A stretch of DNA of 64,000 nucleotides from Flavobacterium beibuense F44-8 (GTDB taxonomy: Bacteria; Bacteroidota; Bacteroidia; Flavobacteriales; Flavobacteriaceae), in contig NZ_JRLV01000003.1 of the NCBI RefSeq assembly GCF_000769915.1, forward strand, positions 62,001-126,000. The letters run 5' to 3'. Numbering within the stretch: position 1 is the first letter of the stretch; every line of letters starts with the position of its first letter. The position numbers and the translations under genes are program-made. Below are positions 42,573-51,789 of this stretch, piece after piece. The notes under the pieces are model-generated. The model was not told the DNA's origin. It made no database searches and saw nothing but the letters and a program-made list of their open reading frames with translations.

Positions 42573-44588
42573 TTATTTCATTTTTCTGTTGTTATTGCTA
42601 CTAATAAACATTTCGTTTTTCTGTTCGGTTATAATTTCAATAAACCTTTCGTAATGTTTTAGTACATCAGAGATTAATTCATTTTTTGTAAACAGTCTAA
42701 CATCATATCCTTCACGGGCATCTCCAAAGTATGCATAAGGATAAAAGGTTTTGTTTTCATCTATATCAGGTAAGTTATCTTCATTAATAAGATATTCAGA
42801 AACACTTCTTGATTTGTTTTCTACACCATAAATAAAGTTGTTTACTATATCATAGTGAATTTCAATTTCAACTCTCTTTGGATTTGAATACTCATTTATT
42901 TTGGTTTCTATCTCATTGCTGTTAAACTCCTCCTGAAGTTCAATGAACGCACGTTTTACTTTTGTTTCTATAAAATCATCGACAGTATTTTTATCATTAA
43001 ATGAGATAATTTGTTTTAGGCGCTCTTTCCAAAACTCCCCAGACCAGGAAACAGTTGATACCGAAAATTCCCTGTCATAATAATTACGGTCTATTGTTAG
43101 TGCTTTTGTAAGGCTTATCATGAACAATATTATGATAACTGAAAAAGGTAATGCAGTTATTAATGTCATGCTTTGTAAAGCCTTTAATCCTCCAGCATTT
43201 AGTAGGAAAAGCGATAATACTGCAAGCAGGCATCCCCATAATACAGTTTGCCATTTTGGAGAAATTTTCGCGTTTTTTGTAGCGATGCTGTTCATTACAA
43301 ATATTCCCGAGTCGGCAGAGGTCACAAAGAATATGATTATAATAGCAATTACCAAAAAACTCACAATAGCAGGGAAGGGCAGGTATTCTAGAAAGCGAAA
43401 CATTAATGCATCAGGATTATCGGCAAGTCTGCTAAGGGCTCCTTTGGCATTATGTAAATCAAACCATATGGCACTGTTGCCAAAAACCGACATCCAGATA
43501 AAGTTAAATAGAGTAGGAAGGATAAGTACAGCAGAAATAAACTCCCTTATTGTTCGTCCTTTTGAAATTTTAGCAATAAATAAGCCAACATAAGGCGACC
43601 ATGATATCCACCATGCCCAATATAAAATTGTCCAATTGTAAAACCAAGGCAGTGTTTCCTCTTCATAAACATGAGTACTAAAGGTTAGATTAAAAAAGTT
43701 ATTGATATAGTTACCTATACCTTCAGTAAAGCTTCCTAACAGGTATACGGTTGGTCCTAATAGCAAAACAAACAGTAAAAGAATAATTACACTAATTATA
43801 TTGATATTACTTAATAGTTTTACTCCTTTATTAACTCCGGCAACGGCAGAGATAATAGAAATAGTGACCAGTATACTTACAATTAGAATTTGATTAGTAA
43901 AACTATTATCTGAAACTATATTTAATGTTTGCAGTCCTGAGTTAATTTGTACCACACCAAACCCTAATGTTGTAGTGATACCGAAAAAAGTACTGCATAG
44001 AGCAAAAATATCAATGGCATTACCCAGTTTTCCGTTTATCCTGTTTTTTAGTAAAGGATAAAAACAACTTCTTAGAGATAAAGGCAACCTATACCTGTAA
44101 GCAAAATAGGAGAGCGATAAGCCAACTATTCCATATATTGCCCATGCATGTATACCCCAATGGAAAAAAGTGTATAACTGAGCGTTTTTTGCCCTGTTAA
44201 TATAATGGCTTCCGGAAAATATTTCGTTAGAGTAATGTTGCATAGGCTCGGCTACACTAAAATACATTAATCCTATCCCCATACCTGCAGCAAAAAGCAT
44301 TGAAATCCATGAGAAAAAACTATACTCAGGTTTACTGTCATTTTTTCCCAATTTAATATTACCATATTTACTGAACATTAAGTAAACAAGAAAGAGTACA
44401 AATATGGTAACTGCCCAAACATACACCCAGTTAAGATTAACAAATATGAACCCCTTTATAACGTTTAAAGCATTTTCAGTTAGTTGAGGGTAAATCGCAG
44501 ATAGTAGCGTTATAAAAATTATAAAAAGTAAACTGGGGAGAGTAACACCTTTATTAAATGTAGTTCTAAGCTTGGGGAGTTTTATCAT
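42573..44588 (-). CDS. BCCT family betaine/choline/carnitine transporter
   Basis: A 671-residue protein from the ATG at 44588; the frame is open to a TTG at 44645, which I reject. It has twelve hydrophobic helices and the BCCT signature region SWISMLFAAGMGIGLMYFSV, the aromatic box in WTILYWAWWISWSPYVG and the FFVTSADSGIFVMNSIAT substrate helix. A cytosolic tail of about 140 residues (from DFIETKVKRAF) is as in BetT. It imports a quaternary ammonium osmoprotectant with Na or H. It lies in the accessory region beside the Crp/Fnr-AKR pair. Confidence 0.93.
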   Translation of the reverse strand: MIKLPKLRTTFNKGVTLPSLLFIIFITLLSAIYPQLTENALNVIKGFIFVNLNWVYVWAVTIFVLFLVYLMFSKYGNIKLGKNDSKPEYSFFSWISMLFAAGMGIGLMYFSVAEPMQHYSNEIFSGSHYINRAKNAQLYTFFHWGIHAWAIYGIVGLSLSYFAYRYRLPLSLRSCFYPLLKNRINGKLGNAIDIFALCSTFFGITTTLGFGVVQINSGLQTLNIVSDNSFTNQILIVSILVTISIISAVAGVNKGVKLLSNINIISVIILLLFVLLLGPTVYLLGSFTEGIGNYINNFFNLTFSTHVYEEETLPWFYNWTILYWAWWISWSPYVGLFIAKISKGRTIREFISAVLILPTLFNFIWMSVFGNSAIWFDLHNAKGALSRLADNPDALMFRFLEYLPFPAIVSFLVIAIIIIFFVTSADSGIFVMNSIATKNAKISPKWQTVLWGCLLAVLSLFLLNAGGLKALQSMTLITALPFSVIIILFMISLTKALTIDRNYYDREFSVSTVSWSGEFWKERLKQIISFNDKNTVDDFIETKVKRAFIELQEEFNSNEIETKINEYSNPKRVEIEIHYDIVNNFIYGVENKSRSVSEYLINEDNLPDIDENKTFYPYAYFGDAREGYDVRLFTKNELISDVLKHYERFIEIITEQKNEMFISSNNNRKMK

Positions 44589-44677
44589 GGGGTGATTCGT
44601 TTTTTTTGGAAAGAATAAATTAATAATTTTAAATGTAATAATCAAGAATAAATTTGCTATTACTGATATTAGGGAAC

Positions 44678-44777
44678 AATGACATCTATGAGAGGAATCG
44701 ATTAAAAAAAACTCAAGGTTTTAACTTTGATGTGTTTTTTTTAGTTTCGTTTGGAAAAAGTGAAATTCGCTGTTATT
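44678..44777. repeat. Degenerate direct repeat, copy A
   Basis: About 85 bp resembling 45658-45765: AATGACA, CTATG, GATTAAAA, TTTAACTTTGA and AGTTTC blocks occur in the same order, roughly three quarters identical with gaps. It ends with GGAAAAAGTGAAATTCG, matching 13 of 17 bases of the tRNA-Ser 3' end on the same reading direction. Confidence 0.45.
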
Positions 44778-44835
44778 AAAAAAGGAGGGCTTTATGATTT
44801 TCAACCATGCTTAAAATTTAAATAATTAACAATTT

Positions 44836-45477
44836 ATGACGACAACAATTAAATACACAAATTCAGATGGGGTATTGGTGTCACTTGAACAATCTGAAAG
44901 ACTAAAGTTTTACAATAAAGAAACATATAATAACGGCTTATTAAAGAAAATAGAGAAATTTGCTCCGAAAAATAGGAATAGTGATGAAATCATATTGACT
45001 AGAGTTGATTACTATTTAGATAGTGGAGAAGTTTTTGAAGATGTAATCGACCAGTATGTCTCTGTATTAAGGAGGTTTGTAATATTCTATAATAAACAAA
45101 TTAATTCAAATGGTGAGGTATATTATGAATGTCTTAATTACTTTAATGGAAATATTGAATCAAAGGAACGATTTGTTTTTAATAATGAAGGTTTATGTAT
45201 AGCCTCATGTAAGCTTGATTTAAATAGCAATGAAGTATATAAACAAATGAAATATTTTTATGGAGATACGAATATTTATCCAAGAGATAATTATAATATA
45301 CCTTCTTTAGTGGTTTATTATGAAAATAATGATGTTGATTATATTTATGATGCCAATGGGTATGATTATGAATTAAGTGATTTTTTTGCCAGTTCAATAA
45401 GTACTGATTTTATTTGGAATGATTATCCTTATTATCATAATTTCATGCCGATGCTTCCAGAAGATATAACAGTTTGA
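44836..45477 (+). CDS. Hypothetical protein, member B of a paralogous pair
   Basis: A 213-residue soluble protein, AT-rich, without signal peptide or membrane helix. It is a paralogue of the 40075 gene, sharing YYENN, the YFYG element and the closing sequence YPYYHNFMPMLPEDITV. It lies between two degenerate repeat copies and next to tRNA-Ser, so it may have arrived by duplication or insertion. No known domain is recognised; function unknown. Confidence 0.7.
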   Translation: MTTTIKYTNSDGVLVSLEQSERLKFYNKETYNNGLLKKIEKFAPKNRNSDEIILTRVDYYLDSGEVFEDVIDQYVSVLRRFVIFYNKQINSNGEVYYECLNYFNGNIESKERFVFNNEGLCIASCKLDLNSNEVYKQMKYFYGDTNIYPRDNYNIPSLVVYYENNDVDYIYDANGYDYELSDFFASSISTDFIWNDYPYYHNFMPMLPEDITV

Positions 45478-45635
45478 GTAATTGTTTTTAAGCTTTGATT
45501 GATAATAATCAACTTATTTATAAAATTTACATATGTCCAATAACACACCTTCCCTTTTAAAAAGGCACTATCATAAGATCAGGAATCATTATGGTGGTTT
45601 ATAGTATCCATGGAAGTCACTAAGTTAAGAAGCTT

Positions 45636-45663
45636 GGTGTTTTTGCCCTGTTAATGTAATGAC
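45636..45663. repeat. Fragment resembling an internal piece of the BCCT gene
   Basis: TTTTTGCCCTGTTAAT followed by G and TAATG repeats the sequence at about 44185-44207 inside the BCCT gene, 16 bases identical. It directly abuts repeat copy B. Confidence 0.5.
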
Positions 45664-45765
45664 ACTGCTATGGAAGGACTAGATTAAAAATAAAAAACCT
45701 CAAAGTTTAACTTTGAGGTTTTGATTTAAGTTTCATTTGAAACTTTTGCGGAGAAAGAGGGATTC
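45658..45765. repeat. Degenerate direct repeat, copy B, running into tRNA-Ser
   Basis: Same ordered blocks as copy A (44678-44777), here including a good hairpin (45693-45723) and the true 3' end of tRNA-Ser. See the finding on a possible integration or duplication scar. Confidence 0.45.
45693..45723. terminator. Terminator downstream of tRNA-Ser
   Basis: Stem AAAACCTCAAAGT/ACTTTGAGGTTTT with three-base loop, usable on both strands. Confidence 0.8.
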
Positions 45766-45833
45766 GAACCCCCGGACCTGTTACAGTCAACGGTTTTCAA
45801 GACCGCCGCATTCGACCGCTCTGCCATTTCTCC
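45749..45833 (-). tRNA. tRNA-Ser (anticodon UGA)
   Basis: An 85-base gene on the minus strand with acceptor GGAGAAA/TTTCTCC, discriminator G, D arm AGAGCGGTCGAAT, anticodon loop CTTGAAA giving UGA, a long variable arm typical of serine tRNAs, and T arm GGTTCGAATCC. CCA is not encoded. It has its own promoter and a hairpin terminator. Confidence 0.96.
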
Positions 45834-45864
45834 AGTATGTCGCTCTCATTCCCTGATTGCGGTG

Positions 45865-45894
45865 CAAATATAGAAAGCTTTTCCGGTTTTCAAA
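45865..45894 (-). promoter_or_regulatory. tRNA-Ser promoter (TTTG, 18 bp, TATATTTG)
   Basis: On the minus strand TTTG (45891-45894) and TATATTTG (45865-45872) are spaced 18 bp, about 32 bp before the tRNA 5' end. Confidence 0.65.
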
Positions 45895-45979
45895 AACATT
45901 TCAAGCAAAAAAATTAAAATATTTTCGTGTTATTTTTTAAGCCTTTCATTTCCTTTGAGTTAAGAAAAATATATTTTTC

Positions 45980-47113
45980 TTAATATTCAACATACTCGCT
46001 TATTTCTAAGCCATAGCCTATCATACCTACACGTTTTGTTTGTGCAGAGTTAGTTAGTAATCGTATTTTTGAGATATCAATATCATGTAAAATCTGTGCA
46101 CCGATACCAAAATCCTTCACGTCCATCTTAACCTGAGGAGCTTTATTTACACCTTGTGACTGCAATTCTTTTAATTCTTTAATACGATTTAAAAGTTCAG
46201 ATGGTTGGATTTCCTGGTTAATAAACAAAATAGCGCCTTTTCCTTCCTTGTTAATACGTTTAAACATATTATCAAGCTTTCTGTCGGCATCGTTCGTTAA
46301 AGTGCCTAGAATGTCGTTATTTACCTGTGTAGAGTTTATTCTTGTAAGTACAGGCTCTCCTTTATTCCAGCTACCTTTAGTTAAAGCAATATGTACTTGC
46401 TTATTTGTGGTTTGCAGATAGGCTCTTAATCTATAGGTTCCAAAACGGGTTTCAACCTCAAAATCCTCTTTTTTCTGGATAAGGCTGTCATGTTGCATTC
46501 TGTAAGCAACAAGATCTTCTATAGAAACCAATTTAAGGTCAAATTTTTGGGCTACTTCATATAATTCAGGTAATCTTGCCATAGAGCCGTCTTCCTTCAT
46601 TATTTCGCAAATAACACCGGCCGGACTAAACCCTGCAAGCCTTGCAAAGTCAATAGCAGCCTCTGTATGGCCTGTTCTCCTTAACACGCCACCTTCTTTG
46701 GCTATAAGAGGAAAAATGTGTCCGGGACGACCTAAATCATACGGTTTTGTTTCAGGCTTTATTAATGCCTCAACAGTTTTGGCTCTGTCGTGTGCAGATA
46801 TACCTGTTGTAACACCATTACCTTTTAAGTCGATAGATACTGTAAAAGCAGTTTCCATACTGTCGGTATTATTAGTTACCATGGCATGAAGATTAAGTTC
46901 TTTACAGCGTTTTTCGGTTAGAGGGGTACATATAAGGCCTCTACCGTGTGTTGCCATAAAGTTTATCATTTCGGGAGTAACTTTGTCGGCAGCAGCTAAG
47001 AAATCGCCTTCATTTTCTCTGTCTTCATCATCTACAACAATAATTACTTTACCGTTGCGAATATCTTCTATAGCTTCTTCTATAGTATTTAGTTTTATAT
47101 TTTCGGCAGACAT
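45980..47113 (-). CDS. ribB: 3,4-dihydroxy-2-butanone-4-phosphate synthase with degenerate GTP cyclohydrolase II domain (RibBA-like)
   Basis: A 377-residue two-domain protein. The N-terminal domain (1-205) has all RibB motifs: DDEDRENEGDF with acidic catalytic residues, GRGLICTPL, ISAHDRAKT and RPGHIFPLIAKEGGVLRRTGHTEAA. The C-terminal domain aligns with GTP cyclohydrolase II but lacks the zinc-binding cysteines: where CLTGDVFGSxRCDC is expected it reads NSTQVNNDILGTLTND. It probably makes only the dihydroxybutanone phosphate for riboflavin. The gene follows LptF/G by one base. Confidence 0.9.
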   Translation of the reverse strand: MSAENIKLNTIEEAIEDIRNGKVIIVVDDEDRENEGDFLAAADKVTPEMINFMATHGRGLICTPLTEKRCKELNLHAMVTNNTDSMETAFTVSIDLKGNGVTTGISAHDRAKTVEALIKPETKPYDLGRPGHIFPLIAKEGGVLRRTGHTEAAIDFARLAGFSPAGVICEIMKEDGSMARLPELYEVAQKFDLKLVSIEDLVAYRMQHDSLIQKKEDFEVETRFGTYRLRAYLQTTNKQVHIALTKGSWNKGEPVLTRINSTQVNNDILGTLTNDADRKLDNMFKRINKEGKGAILFINQEIQPSELLNRIKELKELQSQGVNKAPQVKMDVKDFGIGAQILHDIDISKIRLLTNSAQTKRVGMIGYGLEISEYVEY

Positions 47114-47114
47114 T

Positions 47115-48590
47115 TTATTCTTCGTTTGATTTTAACTTAAATAATTTTTGAAAAGGTTTAGTTATTTGATGGATTATAGAATCCATATTTATCATACCAA
47201 TATCATTGGTAGCCCTGTAAGTGAGTAATATGGCTAGCGGAGTCAATACAAAAGATGACATCCACGAACCTAAAAACGGAGGTATACCGTTTTCCTGAGC
47301 CAGTTTTTTACCAAATGTATTTATAAAGTGGAAAATTATAAATATGATAACGGCAAAAACAATAGGAAGACCAATTCCTCCTTTACGGATAATTGCACCA
47401 AGTGGAGCACCAATAAAAAACATCAATATACAGGCATAGGCAATAACAAACTTTTCAAAGAAAGCCAGCCAGTGGTTGTTTATGTTTTTCATTCTTTCAT
47501 TTTGAGCAGCTTTACTGTTTTTAATTATGGTGATGTTGCTTGTTGTATTATTTGTAGCAATATCCAGTATTCTTTGTTTTTTTGAAGTTGTAAGCAGGCT
47601 CAATAAATTATTTTTATCTTTTTTAAGCGTATCTCTTTCTTTTTCAAGATTGCTCAAATCTCTTTCAGAAGTGCTTATTTCACGTGAAAGTGTATTTGTA
47701 GTACGCTTTACTATGTTATCGTGAATTGATTGTGTTTCTTTAGTATAGCTGTTTTGAAGCGAATCAAGAGTGTAATTTAGTTCACTTATATTAAGCATGC
47801 TGTTTGTTTGTGAAATTTGCTCTTCATCCATGTTGTTTTTATTAAGCATGGAAAGGTCAATATTCATTATTTGTTTGCTAAAAGTACTTTTTGCAAAAGG
47901 CATTTTTTTCTCATCCCTTACGTTTTTAGTTTTTAGCTCTTCATAATAATAACCATCAAAAAGTTCTAATTGAAGTAGGTTAGAAGATTCACTACTTGTA
48001 AGTAAGCCTCTTTCAGCCTTGATTATCGTAGCATATTCTTCGCCTTTTTTTCTTTTATGAATAGTGACGCCTGTTAACTGTTCGCCTTTTTCACCATCCT
48101 TTTTATTGACTTTAATGTTAAAGTCGTCGCCAATAGCATTAAACTGACCGGCAGCAATAGCCATTGCAGGCTGTCTTTGGATAATGTTTTTTCTTAGATT
48201 AACAAACTTATATTCTGCCTTTGGAATAACATTGTTAGCAAAAATAAAAGCCACAATACTAAGAGAAATGATGAAAATGGTAAGTCCTCTCATGGCACGC
48301 CCTAATGAAATACCAGACGATTTCATGGCTGCAAACTCATAATTCTCAGCAAAACTACCAAAAGTCATTATACTCGCCAGCAATATGGATAAGGGGAGTA
48401 CAAGCGGAATCATTTTTGGAGAATAAAACAAAAGGAATTTTATTACCAGCCAAACACCAAGATCTTTCCCGGCTAATTCGGCAATAAACAGCCATACACC
48501 CTGTAATATAAATATAAAGAACAGGATTATAAATACAGTGGCAAATGTCGTTATAAACGATTTGAGGATATAGCGGTCTAAAATTTTCAC
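47115..48590 (-). CDS. LptF/LptG family LPS export permease
   Basis: A 491-residue YjgP/YjgQ family protein. Three hydrophobic helices near the N-terminus (about 10-35, 55-75, 98-125), a periplasmic beta-jellyroll from about 130, and three helices at the C-terminus (382-470). The motif MKILDRYILKSFITTF opens the family. A coiled-coil-like charged stretch at about 290-370 is longer than in E. coli LptF or LptG. It moves lipopolysaccharide from the inner membrane to LptC. It is one of a run of envelope genes. Confidence 0.9.
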   Translation of the reverse strand: MKILDRYILKSFITTFATVFIILFFIFILQGVWLFIAELAGKDLGVWLVIKFLLFYSPKMIPLVLPLSILLASIMTFGSFAENYEFAAMKSSGISLGRAMRGLTIFIISLSIVAFIFANNVIPKAEYKFVNLRKNIIQRQPAMAIAAGQFNAIGDDFNIKVNKKDGEKGEQLTGVTIHKRKKGEEYATIIKAERGLLTSSESSNLLQLELFDGYYYEELKTKNVRDEKKMPFAKSTFSKQIMNIDLSMLNKNNMDEEQISQTNSMLNISELNYTLDSLQNSYTKETQSIHDNIVKRTTNTLSREISTSERDLSNLEKERDTLKKDKNNLLSLLTTSKKQRILDIATNNTTSNITIIKNSKAAQNERMKNINNHWLAFFEKFVIAYACILMFFIGAPLGAIIRKGGIGLPIVFAVIIFIIFHFINTFGKKLAQENGIPPFLGSWMSSFVLTPLAILLTYRATNDIGMINMDSIIHQITKPFQKLFKLKSNEE

Positions 48591-48598
48591 CGGAAAAA

Positions 48599-49243
48599 CT
48601 AGTCTAATCTATTAATATAATAATTAGGATATTTACTCTCGGTAAAGGTAAAATGATTTTTTGACAATGGCTGATTAGTTTTAAAAGAATTTATGGTAAA
48701 TGTAGTTTTACCGCCATCGTCGTCTACTTCAATAAGGTTGTAAATATGTTTTGTTTGGATATCAATACCTATAAGTATCTCTTTAACATTGTCTTTTCCC
48801 TCTGTAGGTTTTAGTTTAACGTATTGTATTTTACGTCCTTTTACGTTTTGTAGTATATCCCATGAGTATTTGTATCCTGAAGTAAAAAATGTAAGCATTT
48901 TTGAAGGAGTAAGATCATCTTTTTTCTCACTATCGTAGCTCGAAATTGTTATTTCTTCATCTTCAGGAACAATATTATATATTTTTTTACCGTCAAAAAT
49001 ACGGGTAATTCCCATAAAATTCAAAATATACAAATCACCTTTCATACAAACATTTCCTTTTGTTTCCTGATTTAGGTTACTGTTTGGATTAGTATAACTG
49101 TATTTAAAATCAAAAACGATATTATCGTATCCTTTAATTTTAGACGATACGTCATCCAGCAATTGTTTTGCTTTTTGAGAGTTTTGTGCGCTAAGTGAAA
49201 AGGTGATAAAAAATACTATTATTACCCTGATTAATTTGTACAT
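48599..49243 (-). CDS. LolA-like outer membrane lipoprotein carrier
   Basis: A 214-residue protein from the ATG at 49243, one base after the ftsK stop. A signal peptide (MYKLIRVIIVFFITFSLSAQ) precedes a LolA-like beta-half-barrel: AKQLLDDVSSKIKGYDNI, FKYSYTNP, GDLYILNFMGITRIFDGKKIY. It is likely a periplasmic carrier of lipoproteins. An upstream ATG at 49264 would overlap ftsK and lengthen the signal, so the later start is preferred. The order ftsK-lolA-lptF/G-ribBA is common in flavobacteria. Confidence 0.85.
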   Translation of the reverse strand: MYKLIRVIIVFFITFSLSAQNSQKAKQLLDDVSSKIKGYDNIVFDFKYSYTNPNSNLNQETKGNVCMKGDLYILNFMGITRIFDGKKIYNIVPEDEEITISSYDSEKKDDLTPSKMLTFFTSGYKYSWDILQNVKGRKIQYVKLKPTEGKDNVKEILIGIDIQTKHIYNLIEVDDDGGKTTFTINSFKTNQPLSKNHFTFTESKYPNYYINRLD

Positions 49244-49244
49244 T

Positions 49245-51746
49245 TTAAAAGTTGTTTTCTTCATTCTTAAAAAATTGCTCCAAAGCTGTTAGGTCAGGTA
49301 TTAAAACATTACGGGCTTTACTGCCTTCAAACGGACCTACAATACCTGCTGCTTCCAGCTGATCTATAAGCCTTCCGGCACGATTGTACCCCAGTTTTAA
49401 TTTACGCTGAAGCAATGACGCCGAACCCTGTTGTGCTGTAACAATAACTTCGGCTGCTTCCCTGAACATTGCATCTCTTTCAGATATATCATTATCAAGA
49501 TTGGTGCCACTTTCTTCACCTACATATTCAGGTAGGAGATAAGCATCAGGGTAAGCTTTTTGAGAACCTATAAATTCGGTTATTTTTTCTACTTCAGGGG
49601 TGTCAACAAATGCACATTGTACACGGGTAAGATCGTTACCCTGAGTGTAAAGCATATCACCTCTACCAATAAGCTGATCGGCTCCCTGGTTATCTAAAAT
49701 AGTACGGGAGTCAATTTTAGATGTTACCCTAAAGGCAATCCTTGCGGGGAAGTTAGCTTTAATAATACCGGTAATAACGTTAACCGATGGCCTTTGTGTT
49801 GCAATGATAAGGTGAATACCAATGGCACGTGCCAGCTGAGCCAAACGTGCAATAGGTGTTTCTACCTCTTTACCAGCAGTCATAATTAGGTCGGCAAACT
49901 CATCAACAACCAGTACAATATAAGGCAGGAAGCGGTGTCCGTTTTCCGGATTTAGTTTACGTTGTCTAAACTTGTCGTTGTACTCCTTTATATTTCTAAC
50001 CATTGCATCTTTTAATAAGCTGTAACGGTTATCCATTTCAATACATAAAGAGTTTAATGTATTGATTACTTTAGTATTATCGGTTATTATAGCTTCTTCC
50101 GTATCAGGAAGTTTTGCTAAGTAATGTCTTTCTATTTTATTAAAAAGTGTAAGTTCCACTTTTTTAGGGTCAACCAATACAAATTTTACCTCTGCAGGGT
50201 GTTTTTTGTATAGGAGAGAGGTAAGTAATGCATTCAAACCAACTGATTTACCCTGACCTGTAGCACCCGCCATCAAAAGGTGAGGCATTTTTGCAAGGTC
50301 TACCACAAATGTTTCATTTGAAATGGTTTTACCTAAAGCTACAGGTAATTCCATTTCGGCATTTTGGAATTTAGGAGAAGCGATAACGCTTTTCATTGAT
50401 ACCATAGTAGGGTTCTTGTTAGGTACTTCAATACCAATGGTACCCTTACCGGGAATAGGGGCAATAATACGTATGCCTAAAGCTGATAATGATAGCGCAA
50501 TATCATCTTCAAGATTTTTAATTTTAGAAATTCGTATACCCGCTTCAGGTACAATTTCATATAAAGTAACAGTAGGACCAACAGTAGCTTTAATCTGGGC
50601 TATATCTATTTTGTAGTTTTTAAGTGTATCTACAATTCTGTTTTTGTTTTCTTCGAGCTCTTCCTGATTGATGGTTATACCGCCAGAGGAATATTCTTTT
50701 AATAGCTCGATAGAGGGTACTTGGTAATTTGAAAGGTCGAGGGTAGGGTCAAACTCTCCAAAGTCGGCCACCAGTTTTGATGCCAGATTTTCTTCTACCA
50801 CATCTTCCTCTGCCGATTTTTCAATAACAAAAGTATCATCATCGGTTTTAATAGTATTATCATCAGTTGCTTCAGGTTCTTTTTCCTTTACAGATGGATT
50901 AAGGTTGATTTCTGAAGAATGACTGATGGTAGGTTTTAGTGATTCTTTGTCGATTTCAAAAGCCGACTTAGTCTCATTAGTTTTTAATTGAATGTTTTCA
51001 AGTTCAGGGTCATCTTCCTCATCATATTCAGGTTCTGCCGGAACAGTACTATTATTAATTGGGAGCGGAGATGCTGCGAAATTACTTTCTGTCTGTTCGG
51101 CAGCCATTTCCTTAAGTTTTCTTTCTTCTTCGGCGGCTTCTCTTTCCTGTTGTCTTTTTTCAAAGTAAGTTTTAATAGCATCGGGTGAGATTTTAATTCT
51201 AAGAATAAGAAATACAACTAAACCAAAAATTAGAACTAGTAATATACCGGTTTTAGCAAGATAGTCCTGCATGTAAAGGTTTATTTCATATCCTATAACT
51301 CCGCCTAATTGAGGAAGATAGCTATTAAAGAAACCGAATAAGACAGATAGTATTATTGCTAGGTATAAATCCCAGAAGAGTGTTTTTTTAAGTTTGCTTA
51401 CGGGTAAGTCTAATACAAGATAAGAGCCGAGTAAAAAGAAAAAGCGAATAAAAATAAACGATGCTACACCAAAGCCACGGTATAAAAATAAGTCTGCAAG
51501 ATAAGCTCCAAACTTACCCAGCCAGTTATATACTTTTTCCTGCCTGTCACCTAAAACCGTAAGTCCGCTTTGGTCAAAATCACCATAGAGAAAATAGGAA
51601 ACAAATGAAAGTAACAGTGCTATTGAAAAAAGGAAAAACAGTGCTCCCAGCAAAACCTTTTGGGATCTTGACAGTTGAAATTTCTTTTTTTCTGAAGCAG
51701 GTTTAGCTTCTTTTTTATCGGTATTTTTTTTGTTGCTTTTTGCCAT
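49245..51746 (-). CDS. ftsK: DNA translocase FtsK/SpoIIIE
   Basis: An 833-residue protein with four or five N-terminal transmembrane helices (about 29-190), a charged linker of about 150 residues, and the motor: alpha domain, Walker A GATGQGKSVGLNALL, the LVDPKKVELTLF phrase, ATQRPSVNVITGIIKANFPARI, then a C-terminal gamma winged helix (SASLLQRKLKLGYNRAGR). It pumps chromosome dimers through the division septum. Confidence 0.96.
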   Translation of the reverse strand: MAKSNKKNTDKKEAKPASEKKKFQLSRSQKVLLGALFFLFSIALLLSFVSYFLYGDFDQSGLTVLGDRQEKVYNWLGKFGAYLADLFLYRGFGVASFIFIRFFFLLGSYLVLDLPVSKLKKTLFWDLYLAIILSVLFGFFNSYLPQLGGVIGYEINLYMQDYLAKTGILLVLIFGLVVFLILRIKISPDAIKTYFEKRQQEREAAEEERKLKEMAAEQTESNFAASPLPINNSTVPAEPEYDEEDDPELENIQLKTNETKSAFEIDKESLKPTISHSSEINLNPSVKEKEPEATDDNTIKTDDDTFVIEKSAEEDVVEENLASKLVADFGEFDPTLDLSNYQVPSIELLKEYSSGGITINQEELEENKNRIVDTLKNYKIDIAQIKATVGPTVTLYEIVPEAGIRISKIKNLEDDIALSLSALGIRIIAPIPGKGTIGIEVPNKNPTMVSMKSVIASPKFQNAEMELPVALGKTISNETFVVDLAKMPHLLMAGATGQGKSVGLNALLTSLLYKKHPAEVKFVLVDPKKVELTLFNKIERHYLAKLPDTEEAIITDNTKVINTLNSLCIEMDNRYSLLKDAMVRNIKEYNDKFRQRKLNPENGHRFLPYIVLVVDEFADLIMTAGKEVETPIARLAQLARAIGIHLIIATQRPSVNVITGIIKANFPARIAFRVTSKIDSRTILDNQGADQLIGRGDMLYTQGNDLTRVQCAFVDTPEVEKITEFIGSQKAYPDAYLLPEYVGEESGTNLDNDISERDAMFREAAEVIVTAQQGSASLLQRKLKLGYNRAGRLIDQLEAAGIVGPFEGSKARNVLIPDLTALEQFFKNEENNF

Positions 51747-51789
51747 TTATAAACTTGATCTACTTGTAAAAATAGAATAAAACCTTAAA

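Noticed and set aside
47114..47200. FMN riboswitch for the ribBA-like gene
   Set aside because: The gene starts one base after the LptF/G stop, leaving no leader, and no RFN-like conserved segment was seen.
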